Assembly: GCA_021847245.1 (NCBI GenBank)
Contig: JAJZUC010000013.1
Span: 1-49,206, forward strand
DNA length: 49,206 nucleotides
Source of the DNA: Deltaproteobacteria bacterium
Lineage (GTDB): Bacteria; Desulfobacterota; Desulfuromonadia; Geobacterales; Geobacteraceae
Direction: 5' to 3'
This document shows positions 18,196 to 28,389 of the stretch, piece by piece; position 1 is the stretch's first letter; every line of letters starts with the position of its first letter. Under the pieces are notes generated by a model, which saw nothing but the letters and a program-made list of their open reading frames with translations, did no database searches and had not been told where the DNA came from. Position numbers and translations under genes: made by a program.

Positions 18196-19350
18196 ATGAA
18201 AAAGCTGACAATACTCGGATCGACAGGTTCAATCGGGGTAAGCACCCTCGATATCGTCGCCGCGCATCGTGACCGTTTCGAAGTGGTTGCCCTCACGGCA
18301 GGAAACAATCTCTCTCTGCTGAAAAGGCAGATAGAAATCTTCCGGCCGAAGCTGGTCAGCGTCCTTACCAGCGAACGTGCCGCCGAACTCGATGCGATGC
18401 TGACCGGCGACAAGCCGGCGATCCACCATGGCGTTGCCGGGCTCATTGCGGCAGCTACCGCCGGCGACGCCGACATGGTGGTCGCGGCGATTGTCGGGGC
18501 CGCCGGCCTCATTCCCACCGCGGCCGCCATCAAGGCAGGCAAGGATATCGCCCTGGCCAACAAGGAGACCCTGGTTAGCGCCGGCCGTCTCATGATGGAG
18601 CTGGTTCGGGAGAATCGGGTAAAGCTCTATCCCGTCGACAGCGAACACAGCGCGGTATTTCAGTCGCTGGAAGGGCAGAGTCGAAAGGACGTGAAGCGGA
18701 TCATCCTCACGGCATCGGGGGGGCCGTTCCTCAATCTCCCGCTGGATCAACTCGACCGGGTTTCGATCAGCGATGCCCTGAACCATCCCAACTGGAGCAT
18801 GGGGCAGAAGATAACCATCGATTCGGCCACCATGATGAACAAGGGGCTCGAGGTCATAGAAGCCCGGTGGCTTTTCGATACTCCTGCCGAACAGATCGAC
18901 GTCAACATTCATCCGCAAAGCATCATCCACTCCATGGTCGAATACGTGGACGGCTGTGTCGTGGCCCAGCTCGGCGTACCCGACATGAAGGCGCCGATTG
19001 CCTATGCGCTGACTTATCCGGAGCGGATTCCGACCGGGGTTAAGCCGCTGGATCTTACGGAGCTTTCGGGCCTGAGCTTTTTCCGGCCCGATTTCCGCCG
19101 TTTTCCCGCACTCGGGCTTGCCTACCGTTCCCTCACCGACGGGGAGAGCATGCCGGCAGTCATGAATGCAGCCAACGAAGTTGCCGTTGAGGCCTTCCTG
19201 AAAGGGAGGCTCGGCTTTACCGACATAGCGGCAGCCATCGAACGGACCATGGACAGTCATACCCCCCACACCCTTTCATCCCTCGACGAGGTTCTCAGCG
19301 TTGATCTCTGGACACGGAACAAGGCACGCGAACTCCTGGGACTCGATTAG
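18196..19350 (+). CDS. dxr: 1-deoxy-D-xylulose 5-phosphate reductoisomerase
   Basis: A 384-residue enzyme of the MEP isoprenoid pathway, converting DXP to MEP with NADPH. The N-terminal nucleotide-binding motif is [15 protein letters not shown] (residues 7-21). Active-site motifs are [22 protein letters not shown] with metal-binding Asp/Glu, [27 protein letters not shown] and the C-terminal [15 protein letters not shown] 18196 has GAGGGAA before it. It sits between cdsA and rseP, the arrangement seen in many proteobacteria, and supplies precursors for uppS. Confidence 0.97.
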   Translation: MKKLTILGSTGSIGVSTLDIVAAHRDRFEVVALTAGNNLSLLKRQIEIFRPKLVSVLTSERAAELDAMLTGDKPAIHHGVAGLIAAATAGDADMVVAAIVGAAGLIPTAAAIKAGKDIALANKETLVSAGRLMMELVRENRVKLYPVDSEHSAVFQSLEGQSRKDVKRIILTASGGPFLNLPLDQLDRVSISDALNHPNWSMGQKITIDSATMMNKGLEVIEARWLFDTPAEQIDVNIHPQSIIHSMVEYVDGCVVAQLGVPDMKAPIAYALTYPERIPTGVKPLDLTELSGLSFFRPDFRRFPALGLAYRSLTDGESMPAVMNAANEVAVEAFLKGRLGFTDIAAAIERTMDSHTPHTLSSLDEVLSVDLWTRNKARELLGLD

Positions 19351-19391
19351 GACGCGCCGGCTCACTTCCTGTCAGTATTGAGAGGACTCAC

Positions 19392-20459
19392 ATGCTCAGC
19401 ATCGTTTCCGCCATTGTCGTTCTCGGTATCCTGATTTTCGTTCACGAACTGGGTCACTTCATCTTTGCCAAACTGTTCCGTGTCGGCGTCGAGAAGTTTT
19501 CCCTCGGGTTCGGCCCGAAGCTCGTCGGGAAACAGATTGGCGAGACGGAATATCTGATTTCCGCCTTCCCTCTGGGGGGCTACGTTAAGATGGTGGGGGA
19601 GGGGACGGAGGGTGAACTCTCCGAGGATGAACAGGCCCGCTCCTTTGCCGGCAAGCACCCCCTTCAGCGGATTGCCATTGTGGCTGCCGGCCCTTCGTTC
19701 AATCTGATCTTTGCCTGGCTGGTCTTTATCGTCGTGTTCATGGTCGGCGTCCCATCAGCCACTTCCAGGATCGGCGGGGTCGTCAAGGATAAACCGGCGG
19801 CGCGCGCGGGGATTGTTGCCGGCGATGTGATAACGTCGGTCAATGGCAAGCGCGTCACGAGGTGGGATGAGATGGCCGCCCAGATTGCCGCGTCGAAAGG
19901 GGCTTCGATCGTCATTGAGGTCAAGCGCGGCGATACGGTGAGGACTTTCCGTCTGGTGCCCGAAACGCGGACCGCCAAGAATCTCTTCGGCGAGTCGGTG
20001 ACCTCGCCGGTCATCGGCGTCGTGGCCTCTCCCGAGACGGTCATCGACCGGTTTGGTCCCGGCGAGGCGTTCGTCAAGGGGAGTGTGCAGGCCTGGAATG
20101 TCGTCGAGCTTACGGCGATCTCGCTGGTCAAGATTATCGAGCGCGCCGTACCCCTCGACACCATCGGTGGTCCGATCATGATCGCCAAGATGGCGGGTCA
20201 GCAGGCCGAAGCGGGGGGGGTGAGCTTTCTCGCCTTCATGGCCCTTCTGTCCGTGAATCTCGGCGTGCTGAATCTTCTGCCAATCCCGATTCTTGACGGG
20301 GGGCATCTGGTCTTCTATCTCTGGGAGCTGGTCTTTCGTCGCCCGGTCAGCCCGCGGGCCCGGGAGATCGCCCAGCAGATCGGCCTCGCCCTGCTGATCG
20401 GGCTTATGGTGCTTGCCTTCTATAACGATATTGCCCGTTACGTGGTGGGGCAGGGATAG
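19392..20459 (+). CDS. rseP: site-2 intramembrane zinc protease RseP/MmpA
   Basis: A 355-residue membrane protease of the M50 family. The metal site HELGH (residues 18-22) lies in the first helix, a single PDZ domain spans about 110-200 (VKDKPAARAGIVAGDVI), and the third metal ligand is in NLLPIPILDGGH in the C-terminal membrane region. E. coli RseP cleaves the anti-sigma factor RseA; here it may serve envelope stress signalling or signal peptide clearance. With one PDZ domain it is shorter than E. coli RseP (about 450, two PDZ). ATG 19392 has GAGGAC upstream. tsaB starts one base after its stop. Confidence 0.95.
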   Translation: MLSIVSAIVVLGILIFVHELGHFIFAKLFRVGVEKFSLGFGPKLVGKQIGETEYLISAFPLGGYVKMVGEGTEGELSEDEQARSFAGKHPLQRIAIVAAGPSFNLIFAWLVFIVVFMVGVPSATSRIGGVVKDKPAARAGIVAGDVITSVNGKRVTRWDEMAAQIAASKGASIVIEVKRGDTVRTFRLVPETRTAKNLFGESVTSPVIGVVASPETVIDRFGPGEAFVKGSVQAWNVVELTAISLVKIIERAVPLDTIGGPIMIAKMAGQQAEAGGVSFLAFMALLSVNLGVLNLLPIPILDGGHLVFYLWELVFRRPVSPRAREIAQQIGLALLIGLMVLAFYNDIARYVVGQG

Positions 20460-20460
20460 C

Positions 20461-21156
20461 GTGAGGCTGCTGACTGTCGATACGTCGACGTCCACCTGCA
20501 GCGTCGCGCTGACCCGTGACGGCAGGCTTGCGGCAGAGTACCTGGTCGACAGCGGCCGGACCCTTACGGAGCGGCTGCTTGCGGCCATCGAAACGGTACT
20601 CGCGGCCGGAGCCCTGGAGTTGGCGGAGCTTGACGGCTTCGGGGTAGCCCTTGGTCCGGGGGCGTTCACCGGGGTCAGAATCGGGGTCGCGACGGTAAAA
20701 GGGCTTGCGATTGCGACCGGAAAGCCGGTTGCGGGATTCTCGTCGCTCGCCATGCTTGCCATGAATCTTCCGTTTAGTCCCTTACCGGTCTGCCCGCTTT
20801 TCGATGCGCGCAAGAATGAGGTGTACGCCGGTCTCTATCGTTGCGACGGTGCCATCCCGGAGCCTCTGGTGCCAGACCGCGTTCTTTCTCCCGTGCAACT
20901 TCTTGAGGAAATAACGGGACCGACTATCTTTGTCGGCGACGGCGCGCTCCGCTACCGCGACCTGATCGAAACGAATCTCCACGAGGGGGCGATATTCGCT
21001 CCGTCCTATTGCCATCTCCCCCGAGCAGGGGCAGGCGCTCTCCTGGCACTAGAACTTCTGCGGTCGGGGGAGGGTACTCCTCTGCCGCTGCTCAACCCCG
21101 CCTATCTCCGTCCTTCAGAAGCAGAATTGGCAAAGATCCGGCGCGAAATGCCATAA
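20461..21156 (+). CDS. tsaB: tRNA threonylcarbamoyladenosine biosynthesis protein TsaB
   Basis: A 231-residue ASKHA-fold protein opening with LLTVDTSTSTCSVALTRDG. GPGAFTGVRIGVATVKGLA occurs near residue 72, the diagnostic TsaB segment. It acts with TsaD, TsaE and TsaC in making t6A37 of ANN-decoding tRNAs. The start is GTG 20461, right after the rseP stop, so it is coupled to rseP; the in-frame extension to 20413 overlaps rseP. No terminator was recognised before the ilvD promoter. Confidence 0.93.
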   Translation: MRLLTVDTSTSTCSVALTRDGRLAAEYLVDSGRTLTERLLAAIETVLAAGALELAELDGFGVALGPGAFTGVRIGVATVKGLAIATGKPVAGFSSLAMLAMNLPFSPLPVCPLFDARKNEVYAGLYRCDGAIPEPLVPDRVLSPVQLLEEITGPTIFVGDGALRYRDLIETNLHEGAIFAPSYCHLPRAGAGALLALELLRSGEGTPLPLLNPAYLRPSEAELAKIRREMP

Positions 21157-21172
21157 CGCTATTCTATAGCAG

Positions 21173-21201
21173 TTGACAGTACCCTGCTAATGTATTATTT
21201 T
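21173..21201 (+). promoter_or_regulatory. sigma-70 promoter of the ilv operon
   Basis: Consensus -35 TTGACA (21173-21178), 17-base spacer, -10 TATTTT (21196-21201). The transcript would start near 21208, giving a leader of about 120 bases that holds a GACGGC/GCCGTC hairpin near 21219-21242 but no convincing leader peptide or T-box. Confidence 0.7.
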
Positions 21202-21328
21202 CACACTTTACTCTTGCGACGGCGGCTCGTTTGGTGCCGTCAAATTTCGGGAAATCGCGGTTGAACGAGCATCTGCCATGCCGGCCGTGCGGAATTCGAT
21301 CGTTTCATTTTGATACGAGGTTCAGATT

Positions 21329-22990
21329 ATGCGTAGCGACACTATCAAGAAGGGGCTTGAGCGGACCCCCCACAGGGCTCTCATCAAGGGGACCGGCGTT
21401 CCCCAAAGTGCGATGGACAAGCCATTCATCGGCGTCGCCACCAGCTTCACCGATCTTATTCCCGGTCACGTGGGGATGCGGGACCTGGAACGTTTCATCG
21501 AGAAAGGAATCCATTCGGGGGGGGGCTACGCCTTTTTCTTCGGCGTTCCCGGGGTCTGCGACGGCATCGCCATGGGGCACAAGGGGATGCATTACTCGCT
21601 GCCGACCCGCGAGCTTATCGCCGACATGGTGGAGTCGGTGGCCGAGGCCCATCGGCTTGACGGGCTCGTTCTTCTGACCAACTGCGACAAAATTACTCCC
21701 GGCATGCTCATGGCCGCGGCCCGTCTCGACATTCCCGCCATCGTGGTGACCGCCGGCCCCATGATGGCCGGACGGGGCGCGGAGGGGCGCCGCTTCTCTT
21801 TTGTCACGGACACCTTCGAGGCGATGGCGCGTTACAAGGCCGGCGTCATCGATGACAAGGAGCTGCAGATCTGCGAGGACAACGCCTGTCCCGGCATGGG
21901 GTCGTGTCAGGGGCTTTTTACCGCCAATACGATGGCTATCCTGACCGAGACCCTCGGCATGAGTCTCCCCCGCTGCGGTACGGCGCTGGCAGTCTCGGCC
22001 CTCAAGCGGCGGATCGCGTTTGCCTCCGGTGAGAAAATCGTGGAACTCGTCCGTTCCGGCGTCACCCCGCGGCAGATCCTCACAAAGGCAGCCTTCGAAA
22101 ATGCCATCCGTGTCGATCTCGCCCTGGGGGGCTCTTCCAACACGGTGCTGCACCTCCTTGCCATTGCCCGGGAGGCGGGTGTCGAGCTTCCGCTGGAGAC
22201 GTTCGATGTTCTCGCCAAGGAGACTCCCCAGCTCTCGTCCATGAACCCGGCAGGAGAGTACTTCATGGAAGACCTGGATGCCGCCGGCGGTGTGCTGGGG
22301 GTCCTGAAGCAGCTAGGGACCAAAATCAAGGACAATCCGACAGTCATGGGGCTCTCTACTCTCGAACTTGTTTCCACTGTCGAGGCCGTTGACGAACGGG
22401 TCATCCGTCCGCAAACCGACCCGGTCAAGCCCGAGGGCGGAATTGCCGTGCTTTTCGGCAATCTCGCGCCGAAAGGGGCCGTAGTCAAGCAGTCCGGCGT
22501 TTCCGCGGCCATGATGCATTTCGAAGGGACGGCCCGCTGTTTCGATTCCGAGGAGGCGGCCATGGCAGCCCTCATGGGGGGAAAGATTGCCTCGGGCGAC
22601 GTGGTGGTCATCCGCTACGAAGGACCGAAGGGAGGGCCGGGGATGCGGGAGATGCTTGCGCCCACGGCGACCCTCATGGGACTGGGGTTGGGCGATTCGG
22701 TGGCACTTATCACCGATGGTCGCTTTTCCGGCGGGACCCGCGGCCCCTGCATCGGCCACATTTCGCCCGAGGCCGCCGAAGGGGGCCCCATCGCTCTTGT
22801 CGAAGAGGGAGATCGGATACTTCTCGATATTCCGAACCGCAGGCTCGAACTGCTGGTCGATGAAGCGGTTCTTGCCCAGCGGCGCAGCCGGTGGGTTGCG
22901 CCGGAGCCCAAGATCAAGAGCGGCTGGCTTGCCCGCTACGCCAAGGTGGTTACTTCGGCCTACACCGGCGCGGTGACGAGCGCCGACTAG
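21329..22990 (+). CDS. ilvD: dihydroxy-acid dehydratase
   Basis: A 553-residue iron-sulfur enzyme dehydrating dihydroxy-acids to the 2-keto acids that yield valine, isoleucine and leucine. Cluster and active-site regions visible: [14 protein letters not shown] (about residue 117), [20 protein letters not shown] (about 187) and [19 protein letters not shown] near the C-terminus. ATG 21329 has GAGG 11 bases upstream. It heads ilvD-ilvB-ilvN-ilvC, transcribed from the promoter at 21173. Confidence 0.97.
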   Translation: MRSDTIKKGLERTPHRALIKGTGVPQSAMDKPFIGVATSFTDLIPGHVGMRDLERFIEKGIHSGGGYAFFFGVPGVCDGIAMGHKGMHYSLPTRELIADMVESVAEAHRLDGLVLLTNCDKITPGMLMAAARLDIPAIVVTAGPMMAGRGAEGRRFSFVTDTFEAMARYKAGVIDDKELQICEDNACPGMGSCQGLFTANTMAILTETLGMSLPRCGTALAVSALKRRIAFASGEKIVELVRSGVTPRQILTKAAFENAIRVDLALGGSSNTVLHLLAIAREAGVELPLETFDVLAKETPQLSSMNPAGEYFMEDLDAAGGVLGVLKQLGTKIKDNPTVMGLSTLELVSTVEAVDERVIRPQTDPVKPEGGIAVLFGNLAPKGAVVKQSGVSAAMMHFEGTARCFDSEEAAMAALMGGKIASGDVVVIRYEGPKGGPGMREMLAPTATLMGLGLGDSVALITDGRFSGGTRGPCIGHISPEAAEGGPIALVEEGDRILLDIPNRRLELLVDEAVLAQRRSRWVAPEPKIKSGWLARYAKVVTSAYTGAVTSAD

Positions 22991-23028
22991 CTTGCTTCTT
23001 ATCCCATTTCCCTTGCGGGAGGTTTCTA

Positions 23029-24729
23029 ATGAAAATGACGGGTGCGCGGATACTCCTTGAATGTCTCAAGCTGGAAGGAGTTGATACGGTTTTCGGTTAT
23101 CCCGGCGGGACGGTAATCAACATTTACGACGAACTCTTCAGCTTCAAGGAGATTCATCACATCCTTCCCCGACACGAGCAGGCGGGGGTCCACGCGGCTG
23201 ACGGCTATGCCCGCGCCACGGGAAGAGTCGGGGTCGCCATCGCTACTTCGGGCCCCGGGGCCACCAATACCGTCACGGGCATCGCCACCGCCTACATGGA
23301 CTCCATCCCGCTGGTCGTGATCACCGGCCAGGTGCCGACGGCGCTCATCGGCAACGACGCGTTCCAGGAAGTCGACATCGTCGGCATAACCCGGCCGTGT
23401 ACAAAACACAACTTTCTCATCAAAGATGTCCGGGAGATAGCCACGATCATCAAGAAGGCGTTCTACATCGCCCGGACGGGACGTCCGGGGCCGGTGCTCG
23501 TAGATCTTCCGAAGGATGTGCAGATCGCAACGACTGAATTCCACTATCCCGAGACCATTGAACTCCGTAGCTACAAGCCCACTGTCGAGGGGCATCCGAA
23601 ACAGGTGGAGAAAGCCGTGTCGCTCCTTCTTACGGCAAAAAAACCGGTGATTTATGTTGGGGGAGGTGTAATCTCCGGCGATGCCGCCGGAGAGTTGCGC
23701 GCTCTGGCGGCAAAGCTCAATATTCCGGTGACCACCACGCTTATGGGCCTGGGCTCGTTCCCCGAAGATGACCCCCTTTCTCTCGGGCTGCTCGGAATGC
23801 ACGGCACGTATTACGCGAACATGGCCGTCACCAACTGCGATCTTCTCGTGGCGGTCGGCGCCCGCTTCGATGACCGGGTCACCGGCAAGATAGCCACCTT
23901 TGCCCCCCATGCGAAGATCATCCATGTCGACGTCGATCCGACCTCCATTCGCAAGAACGTTCGTGTCGACCTCCCGATCGTCGGCGAGGTGAAGGATGTC
24001 CTGTCAAAGATGCTCAAGGCCACCGAGGAGCAAGGTGACAGGGCCGACGAGTTCAGGAAGGGTGTCGAGCCGTGGCTTGCCGAGATCGCCGGGTGGAAGG
24101 AAAAGCATCCGATTACCTACAAGCAGACGTCGGCTACCATCAAGCCGCAGTTCGTCATCCAGAAGCTGCGGGAACTCTCGGACCCCGACGCCATCGTCGC
24201 CACCGATGTCGGACAGCACCAGATGTGGACCGCCCAGTTCTTCACCTTTACGAAACCCCGGACTCTCCTCTCGTCCGGAGGTCTCGGAACCATGGGATTT
24301 GGGCTCCCCGCGGCCATGGGAGCCCAGGCGGCGTTTCCCGGCCGGCAGGTGATCGCCATCTGCGGTGACGGCGGCTTTCAGATGAACATGCAGGAGCTGG
24401 CGACGCTCGTGCAGAACCGCTTGCCGGTAAAGATCTGCATCCTGAACAACAACTTCCTCGGCATGGTTCGGCAGTGGCAGGAACTCTTCTTCGACAAGCG
24501 TTACTCACAGACCTGCCTGGAGCTTCCCATCGATTTCATCAAGCTGGCTGAGGCCTTCGGCGCCAAAGGGTTTCAGGCGACCAAGCCTGACGAAGTCGAG
24601 GAGACCATCAAAAAGGCGTTCGATACCCCGGGGCCGGTTATCATGGAGTTTAAAATTGCCCGGGAGGAGAAGGTCCTCCCCATGGTCCCTGCCGGGGCAT
24701 CGCTCAATGAAATGGTACTCAATGCCTAA
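23029..24729 (+). CDS. ilvB: acetolactate synthase large subunit
   Basis: A 566-residue thiamine diphosphate enzyme catalysing the first shared step of branched-chain synthesis. Visible are [15 protein letters not shown], the catalytic Glu in [19 protein letters not shown] (about residue 47), and the ThDP/Mg motif [17 protein letters not shown] ending with NNN. ATG 23029 has GGGAGG upstream; the longer frame back to 22891 overlaps ilvD. It is followed by its regulatory subunit gene. Confidence 0.97.
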   Translation: MKMTGARILLECLKLEGVDTVFGYPGGTVINIYDELFSFKEIHHILPRHEQAGVHAADGYARATGRVGVAIATSGPGATNTVTGIATAYMDSIPLVVITGQVPTALIGNDAFQEVDIVGITRPCTKHNFLIKDVREIATIIKKAFYIARTGRPGPVLVDLPKDVQIATTEFHYPETIELRSYKPTVEGHPKQVEKAVSLLLTAKKPVIYVGGGVISGDAAGELRALAAKLNIPVTTTLMGLGSFPEDDPLSLGLLGMHGTYYANMAVTNCDLLVAVGARFDDRVTGKIATFAPHAKIIHVDVDPTSIRKNVRVDLPIVGEVKDVLSKMLKATEEQGDRADEFRKGVEPWLAEIAGWKEKHPITYKQTSATIKPQFVIQKLRELSDPDAIVATDVGQHQMWTAQFFTFTKPRTLLSSGGLGTMGFGLPAAMGAQAAFPGRQVIAICGDGGFQMNMQELATLVQNRLPVKICILNNNFLGMVRQWQELFFDKRYSQTCLELPIDFIKLAEAFGAKGFQATKPDEVEETIKKAFDTPGPVIMEFKIAREEKVLPMVPAGASLNEMVLNA

Positions 24730-24765
24730 TTGCCAGATTTGGCGTGATATCAGGAGGTTTCCTGC

Positions 24766-25257
24766 ATGAGACATACGATTACCGTGCTGGTGGAGAACGA
24801 ATTCGGCGTGCTTTCCCGCGTTGCCGGGCTGTTCTCCGGTCGAGGCTTCAACATTGACTCCCTGTCGGTGGCCCCAACCAACGACGAAAGCATCTCGCGC
24901 ATGACCATCGTTACGCGGGGCGACGAACAGATCCTGGAGCAGATATCCAAGCAGCTCAACAAGCTGATCGATGTCATCAAGGTCATCGACTTTACCGGTG
25001 GGGAGGCGATCGAGCGGGAAATGGCGCTTATCAAGGTGACGGCGGAGGATGTCAGCCGCGCGGAGGTGCTGCGCATTGCCGATATCTTCCGGGGGAAGAT
25101 TATCGACGTGACCCCTAAGTCGTATACCATTGAAGTGACCGGAGCCCCTGCCAAGATCGAAGCGATCCTTGAGTTGCTTCGTCCCTTGGGACTCAAGGAA
25201 CTGGTTCGTACAGGACCGGTGGCCATAGGCCGCGGCGCCAAGGGGTGGAAGGGATAG
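24766..25257 (+). CDS. ilvN: acetolactate synthase small (regulatory) subunit
   Basis: A 163-residue subunit with an N-terminal ACT domain, TITVLVENEFGVLSRVAGLF then SGRGFNIDSLSVAPTND, and a C-terminal ACT-like domain about 80-160. It confers valine feedback inhibition on the IlvB catalytic subunit. ATG 24766 has CAGGAGG (24751-24757) at good spacing. Confidence 0.96.
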   Translation: MRHTITVLVENEFGVLSRVAGLFSGRGFNIDSLSVAPTNDESISRMTIVTRGDEQILEQISKQLNKLIDVIKVIDFTGGEAIEREMALIKVTAEDVSRAEVLRIADIFRGKIIDVTPKSYTIEVTGAPAKIEAILELLRPLGLKELVRTGPVAIGRGAKGWKG

Positions 25258-25319
25258 AATATTTAGCGGGCCCGAGCGGCTCTGCCGACAGGCCTTATGC
25301 ATGCACCAACGAACGATAG

Positions 25320-26345
<1,026 letters not shown>

Positions 26346-26366
26346 GCAAAGACAAGCCCGAACATG

Positions 26367-26419
26367 GAGGCCGGGATTGACGAGCAGGCTGTTTGCTTCG
26401 TCGACACCCGGCCTCTTTT
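26367..26419 (+). terminator. long terminator hairpin after ilvC
   Basis: Outer stem GAGGCCGGG (26367-26375) with CCCGGCCTC (26407-26415), an inner imperfect stem around TGACGA/TCGTCGA, then TTTT. Confidence 0.8.
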
Positions 26420-26461
26420 CGGTTGGCGGCGGAAATCGGTGTAATTATTTCCCCGTCCGTG

Positions 26462-26467
26462 TATAAT
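26462..26467 (+). promoter_or_regulatory. -10 element ahead of psd
   Basis: A perfect TATAAT 26 bases before the psd start. No convincing -35 at 16-18 bases. Confidence 0.45.
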
Positions 26468-26493
26468 TCCGCTCTATCGTTGAGGTACGATTA

Positions 26494-27150
26494 ATGCGCA
26501 ATACTCATACTCCCATCGCCACGGAAGGATACCCGTTCGTTGCGATGGCAGGAGCCGTAACCATCATTCTGGGGCTGCTCTCCGCCAAGGTTGTTGTCAT
26601 CCTTCCGGCGGCACTGCTTGCCCTCGCGGTGACCCTGTTCATCGCCTTCTTTTTTCGCAATCCCCGGAGATTTACCCCCGCTATTGAAAATGCCGTGGTG
26701 GCACCGGCAGACGGGGTTGTCATCTATCTAGGTCCGTCGCGCGAAGAACACCTGGGTATGGAGATGACCAAAGTCAGCATCTTCATGTCGGTCTTCAACG
26801 TGCATATCAATCGGGTGCCGCTGACTGCGCGGGTAGTCGATACGTTTTATACGAAAGGCAAGTTTCTCGATGTGAGGGACGAGCGTGCAAGCTTCGAGAA
26901 CGAACAGGCTGGACTTATCCTGGAGAGCGCTTCAGGGGCCAGGCTGGCCGTCGTGCAGGTGGCGGGACTCATCGCCCGGCGGATCGCCTGCTACGCCAAC
27001 AAGGGCGATCTGCTTGAACGGGGAAAGCGCTACGGGTTGATCCGGTTCGGCTCCCGTCTCGACGTATACCTTCCCAAGGGCACCTACATCAAGGTCAAGC
27101 TCGGGGACAAGATGGTCGCCGGTGAAACCATCCTGGGGATGCTTCAATGA
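26494..27150 (+). CDS. psd: phosphatidylserine decarboxylase, short type
   Basis: A 218-residue proenzyme of the short Psd class, making phosphatidylethanolamine. Two hydrophobic segments near residues 14-52 anchor it. VAPADGVVIYLG and SIFMSVFNVHINRVP are conserved. The self-cleavage site is predicted at Gly186-Ser187 in RFGSRLDVY, the Ser becoming the pyruvoyl group. ATG 26494 has GAGG 11 bases upstream. The stop overlaps the pssA start (ATGA, 27147-27150). Confidence 0.95.
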   Translation: MRNTHTPIATEGYPFVAMAGAVTIILGLLSAKVVVILPAALLALAVTLFIAFFFRNPRRFTPAIENAVVAPADGVVIYLGPSREEHLGMEMTKVSIFMSVFNVHINRVPLTARVVDTFYTKGKFLDVRDERASFENEQAGLILESASGARLAVVQVAGLIARRIACYANKGDLLERGKRYGLIRFGSRLDVYLPKGTYIKVKLGDKMVAGETILGMLQ

Positions 27151-27926
27151 ATGGTGAAAAAATCGACATGTCCGAGAGCATGCGGAAGGGGATCTATATC
27201 CTTCCGAATCTCTTTACGACCGGGAGCCTTTTTGCTGGCTTCTACGGCATGGTCGCCACCATGAACGGCGATTTCAAGAGTGCTGCCCTCTGGATTCTCG
27301 TCTCTTCTATTTTCGATGGGCTGGATGGGAAGGTGGCGCGCCTTACCGGGACGTCGAGCAAATTTGGCGTCGAGTACGATTCTCTGGCCGATCTGGTCTC
27401 ATTCGGCGTTGCGCCGGGACTCCTCATGTACAAGTGGGCCCTTCAGCCCTTTGGAAGGCTGGGGTGGCTTGCTGCGTTTCTCTTTGTGGTCTGCGGTGCC
27501 CTGCGACTGGCCAGGTTCAACGTCCAGGTGAATACCGTCGAGAACAAGCGGTTCGTCGGACTCCCGATTCCCGCCGCTGCGAGCATGGTGTCGGCTACCG
27601 TCCTGCTGTTTTATCATTTCGGCTGGCCCAGTTCCTACAAGAAGGTGGCGATACTTGTACTCATCTACCTGCTCGCGTTCCTGATGGTTTCCAGTTTTCG
27701 CTATTATTCCTTCAAGGACCCCGAGTTGATCAAGCGGCAGCCGTTTGCGTTCCTTGTTCTGGCGGTGCTGCTTTTCATCGTTATTGCCGCCGAACCGCTC
27801 ATCATGCTTTTTGTGATCTTCATCTGCTACACGTTCTCGGGCATTGTCGGTTTTCTCATGACCTGGCCGCGCAGACGGCGGCTGGAAAAGGCCATTCACA
27901 ACAAACACGCGAAGGATGAAAAGTAA
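27147..27926 (+). CDS. pssA: CDP-diacylglycerol-serine O-phosphatidyltransferase
   Basis: A 259-residue membrane CDP-alcohol phosphatidyltransferase of the Bacillus-type PssA. The catalytic motif D-G-x2-A-R-x8-G-x3-D-x3-D is complete from Asp60 to Asp82 (DGKVARLTG then GVEYDSLAD). About six to eight helices follow. It joins serine to CDP-diacylglycerol; the product goes to Psd. The start at 27147 overlaps the psd stop. A second in-frame ATG at 27168 is possible and would shorten the protein by 7 residues. Confidence 0.94.
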   Translation: MNGEKIDMSESMRKGIYILPNLFTTGSLFAGFYGMVATMNGDFKSAALWILVSSIFDGLDGKVARLTGTSSKFGVEYDSLADLVSFGVAPGLLMYKWALQPFGRLGWLAAFLFVVCGALRLARFNVQVNTVENKRFVGLPIPAAASMVSATVLLFYHFGWPSSYKKVAILVLIYLLAFLMVSSFRYYSFKDPELIKRQPFAFLVLAVLLFIVIAAEPLIMLFVIFICYTFSGIVGFLMTWPRRRRLEKAIHNKHAKDEK

Positions 27927-28011
27927 GACGGTGAATTCCGGTGACGTTGTTTAGCAAGATGAAACTCTGTCCATTGAGGGGGGAATATCTCGAAATGAAA
28001 GAGTTTTTTTC

Positions 28012-28041
28012 TTGACAGAAGGCCCCGCCGTTTTCTAGTAT
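28012..28041 (+). promoter_or_regulatory. promoter of the leuA T-box transcript
   Basis: -35 TTGACA (28012-28017), 18-base spacer, -10 TAGTAT (28036-28041). Start predicted near 28048. Confidence 0.7.
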
Positions 28042-28047
28042 GAAACA

Positions 28048-28321
28048 AATTAAAAAAGGCAAGGAAGAGGAGTAGTAATCCTGCCCCTTATATATCCTCT
28101 CCGTCAGTGGGAGGGTCAGAGAGCCGGTGGTTGGTGCGAACCGGTATAAGGATGGACGAACTCGCCTCGGAGCCGCTTCGGTGAACGGAACAGACTTCTG
28201 TTTCGCTAGTCGTTGACGTTGCCCGCGTAAAGGGATAAAGAGGTCTGCCTGCGGGTGGACGAAAAAGGGTGGTACCGCGGAGCTCAAGCCTTCGCCCCTT
28301 GTCGGGGCGAAGGCTTTTTTT
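28048..28321 (+). ncRNA. T-box riboswitch (tRNA-Leu sensing leader) of leuA
   Basis: The leader contains the T-box sequence GGGTGGTACCGCGG (28267-28280), followed by a terminator (stem 28286-28298 with 28304-28316, T run to 28321). Stem I has its conserved distal part (AGAGAGCCGG near 28118-28127, GGTTGGTGCGAACCGG near 28129-28144). The specifier region GAA-CTC-GCC places a leucine codon CTC at 28161-28163. By established T-box logic, uncharged tRNA-Leu with anticodon GAG pairs with CTC and its free CCA end stabilises the antiterminator, so leuA is expressed when leucine is short. The 5' end is inferred from the promoter. Confidence 0.93.
28286..28321 (+). terminator. T-box regulated terminator
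   Basis: Stem AAGCCTTCGCCCC (28286-28298) with GGGGCGAAGGCTT (28304-28316), loop TTGTC, T run to 28321. It is the switchable element of the leuA leader. Confidence 0.93.
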
Positions 28322-28389
28322 GTATCTCGTTTATCTCGTCGAGCGGAAAATTCTCCTGATGGAGTACTACCACTAACAAGGAGGCAGAA

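Noticed and set aside
21278-21313. Possible leader peptide before ilvD (ATG in CCATGCCGGCC, 11 codons with Val and Ile)
   Set aside because: No ribosome site, only three branched-chain codons, and no alternative hairpins typical of attenuation.
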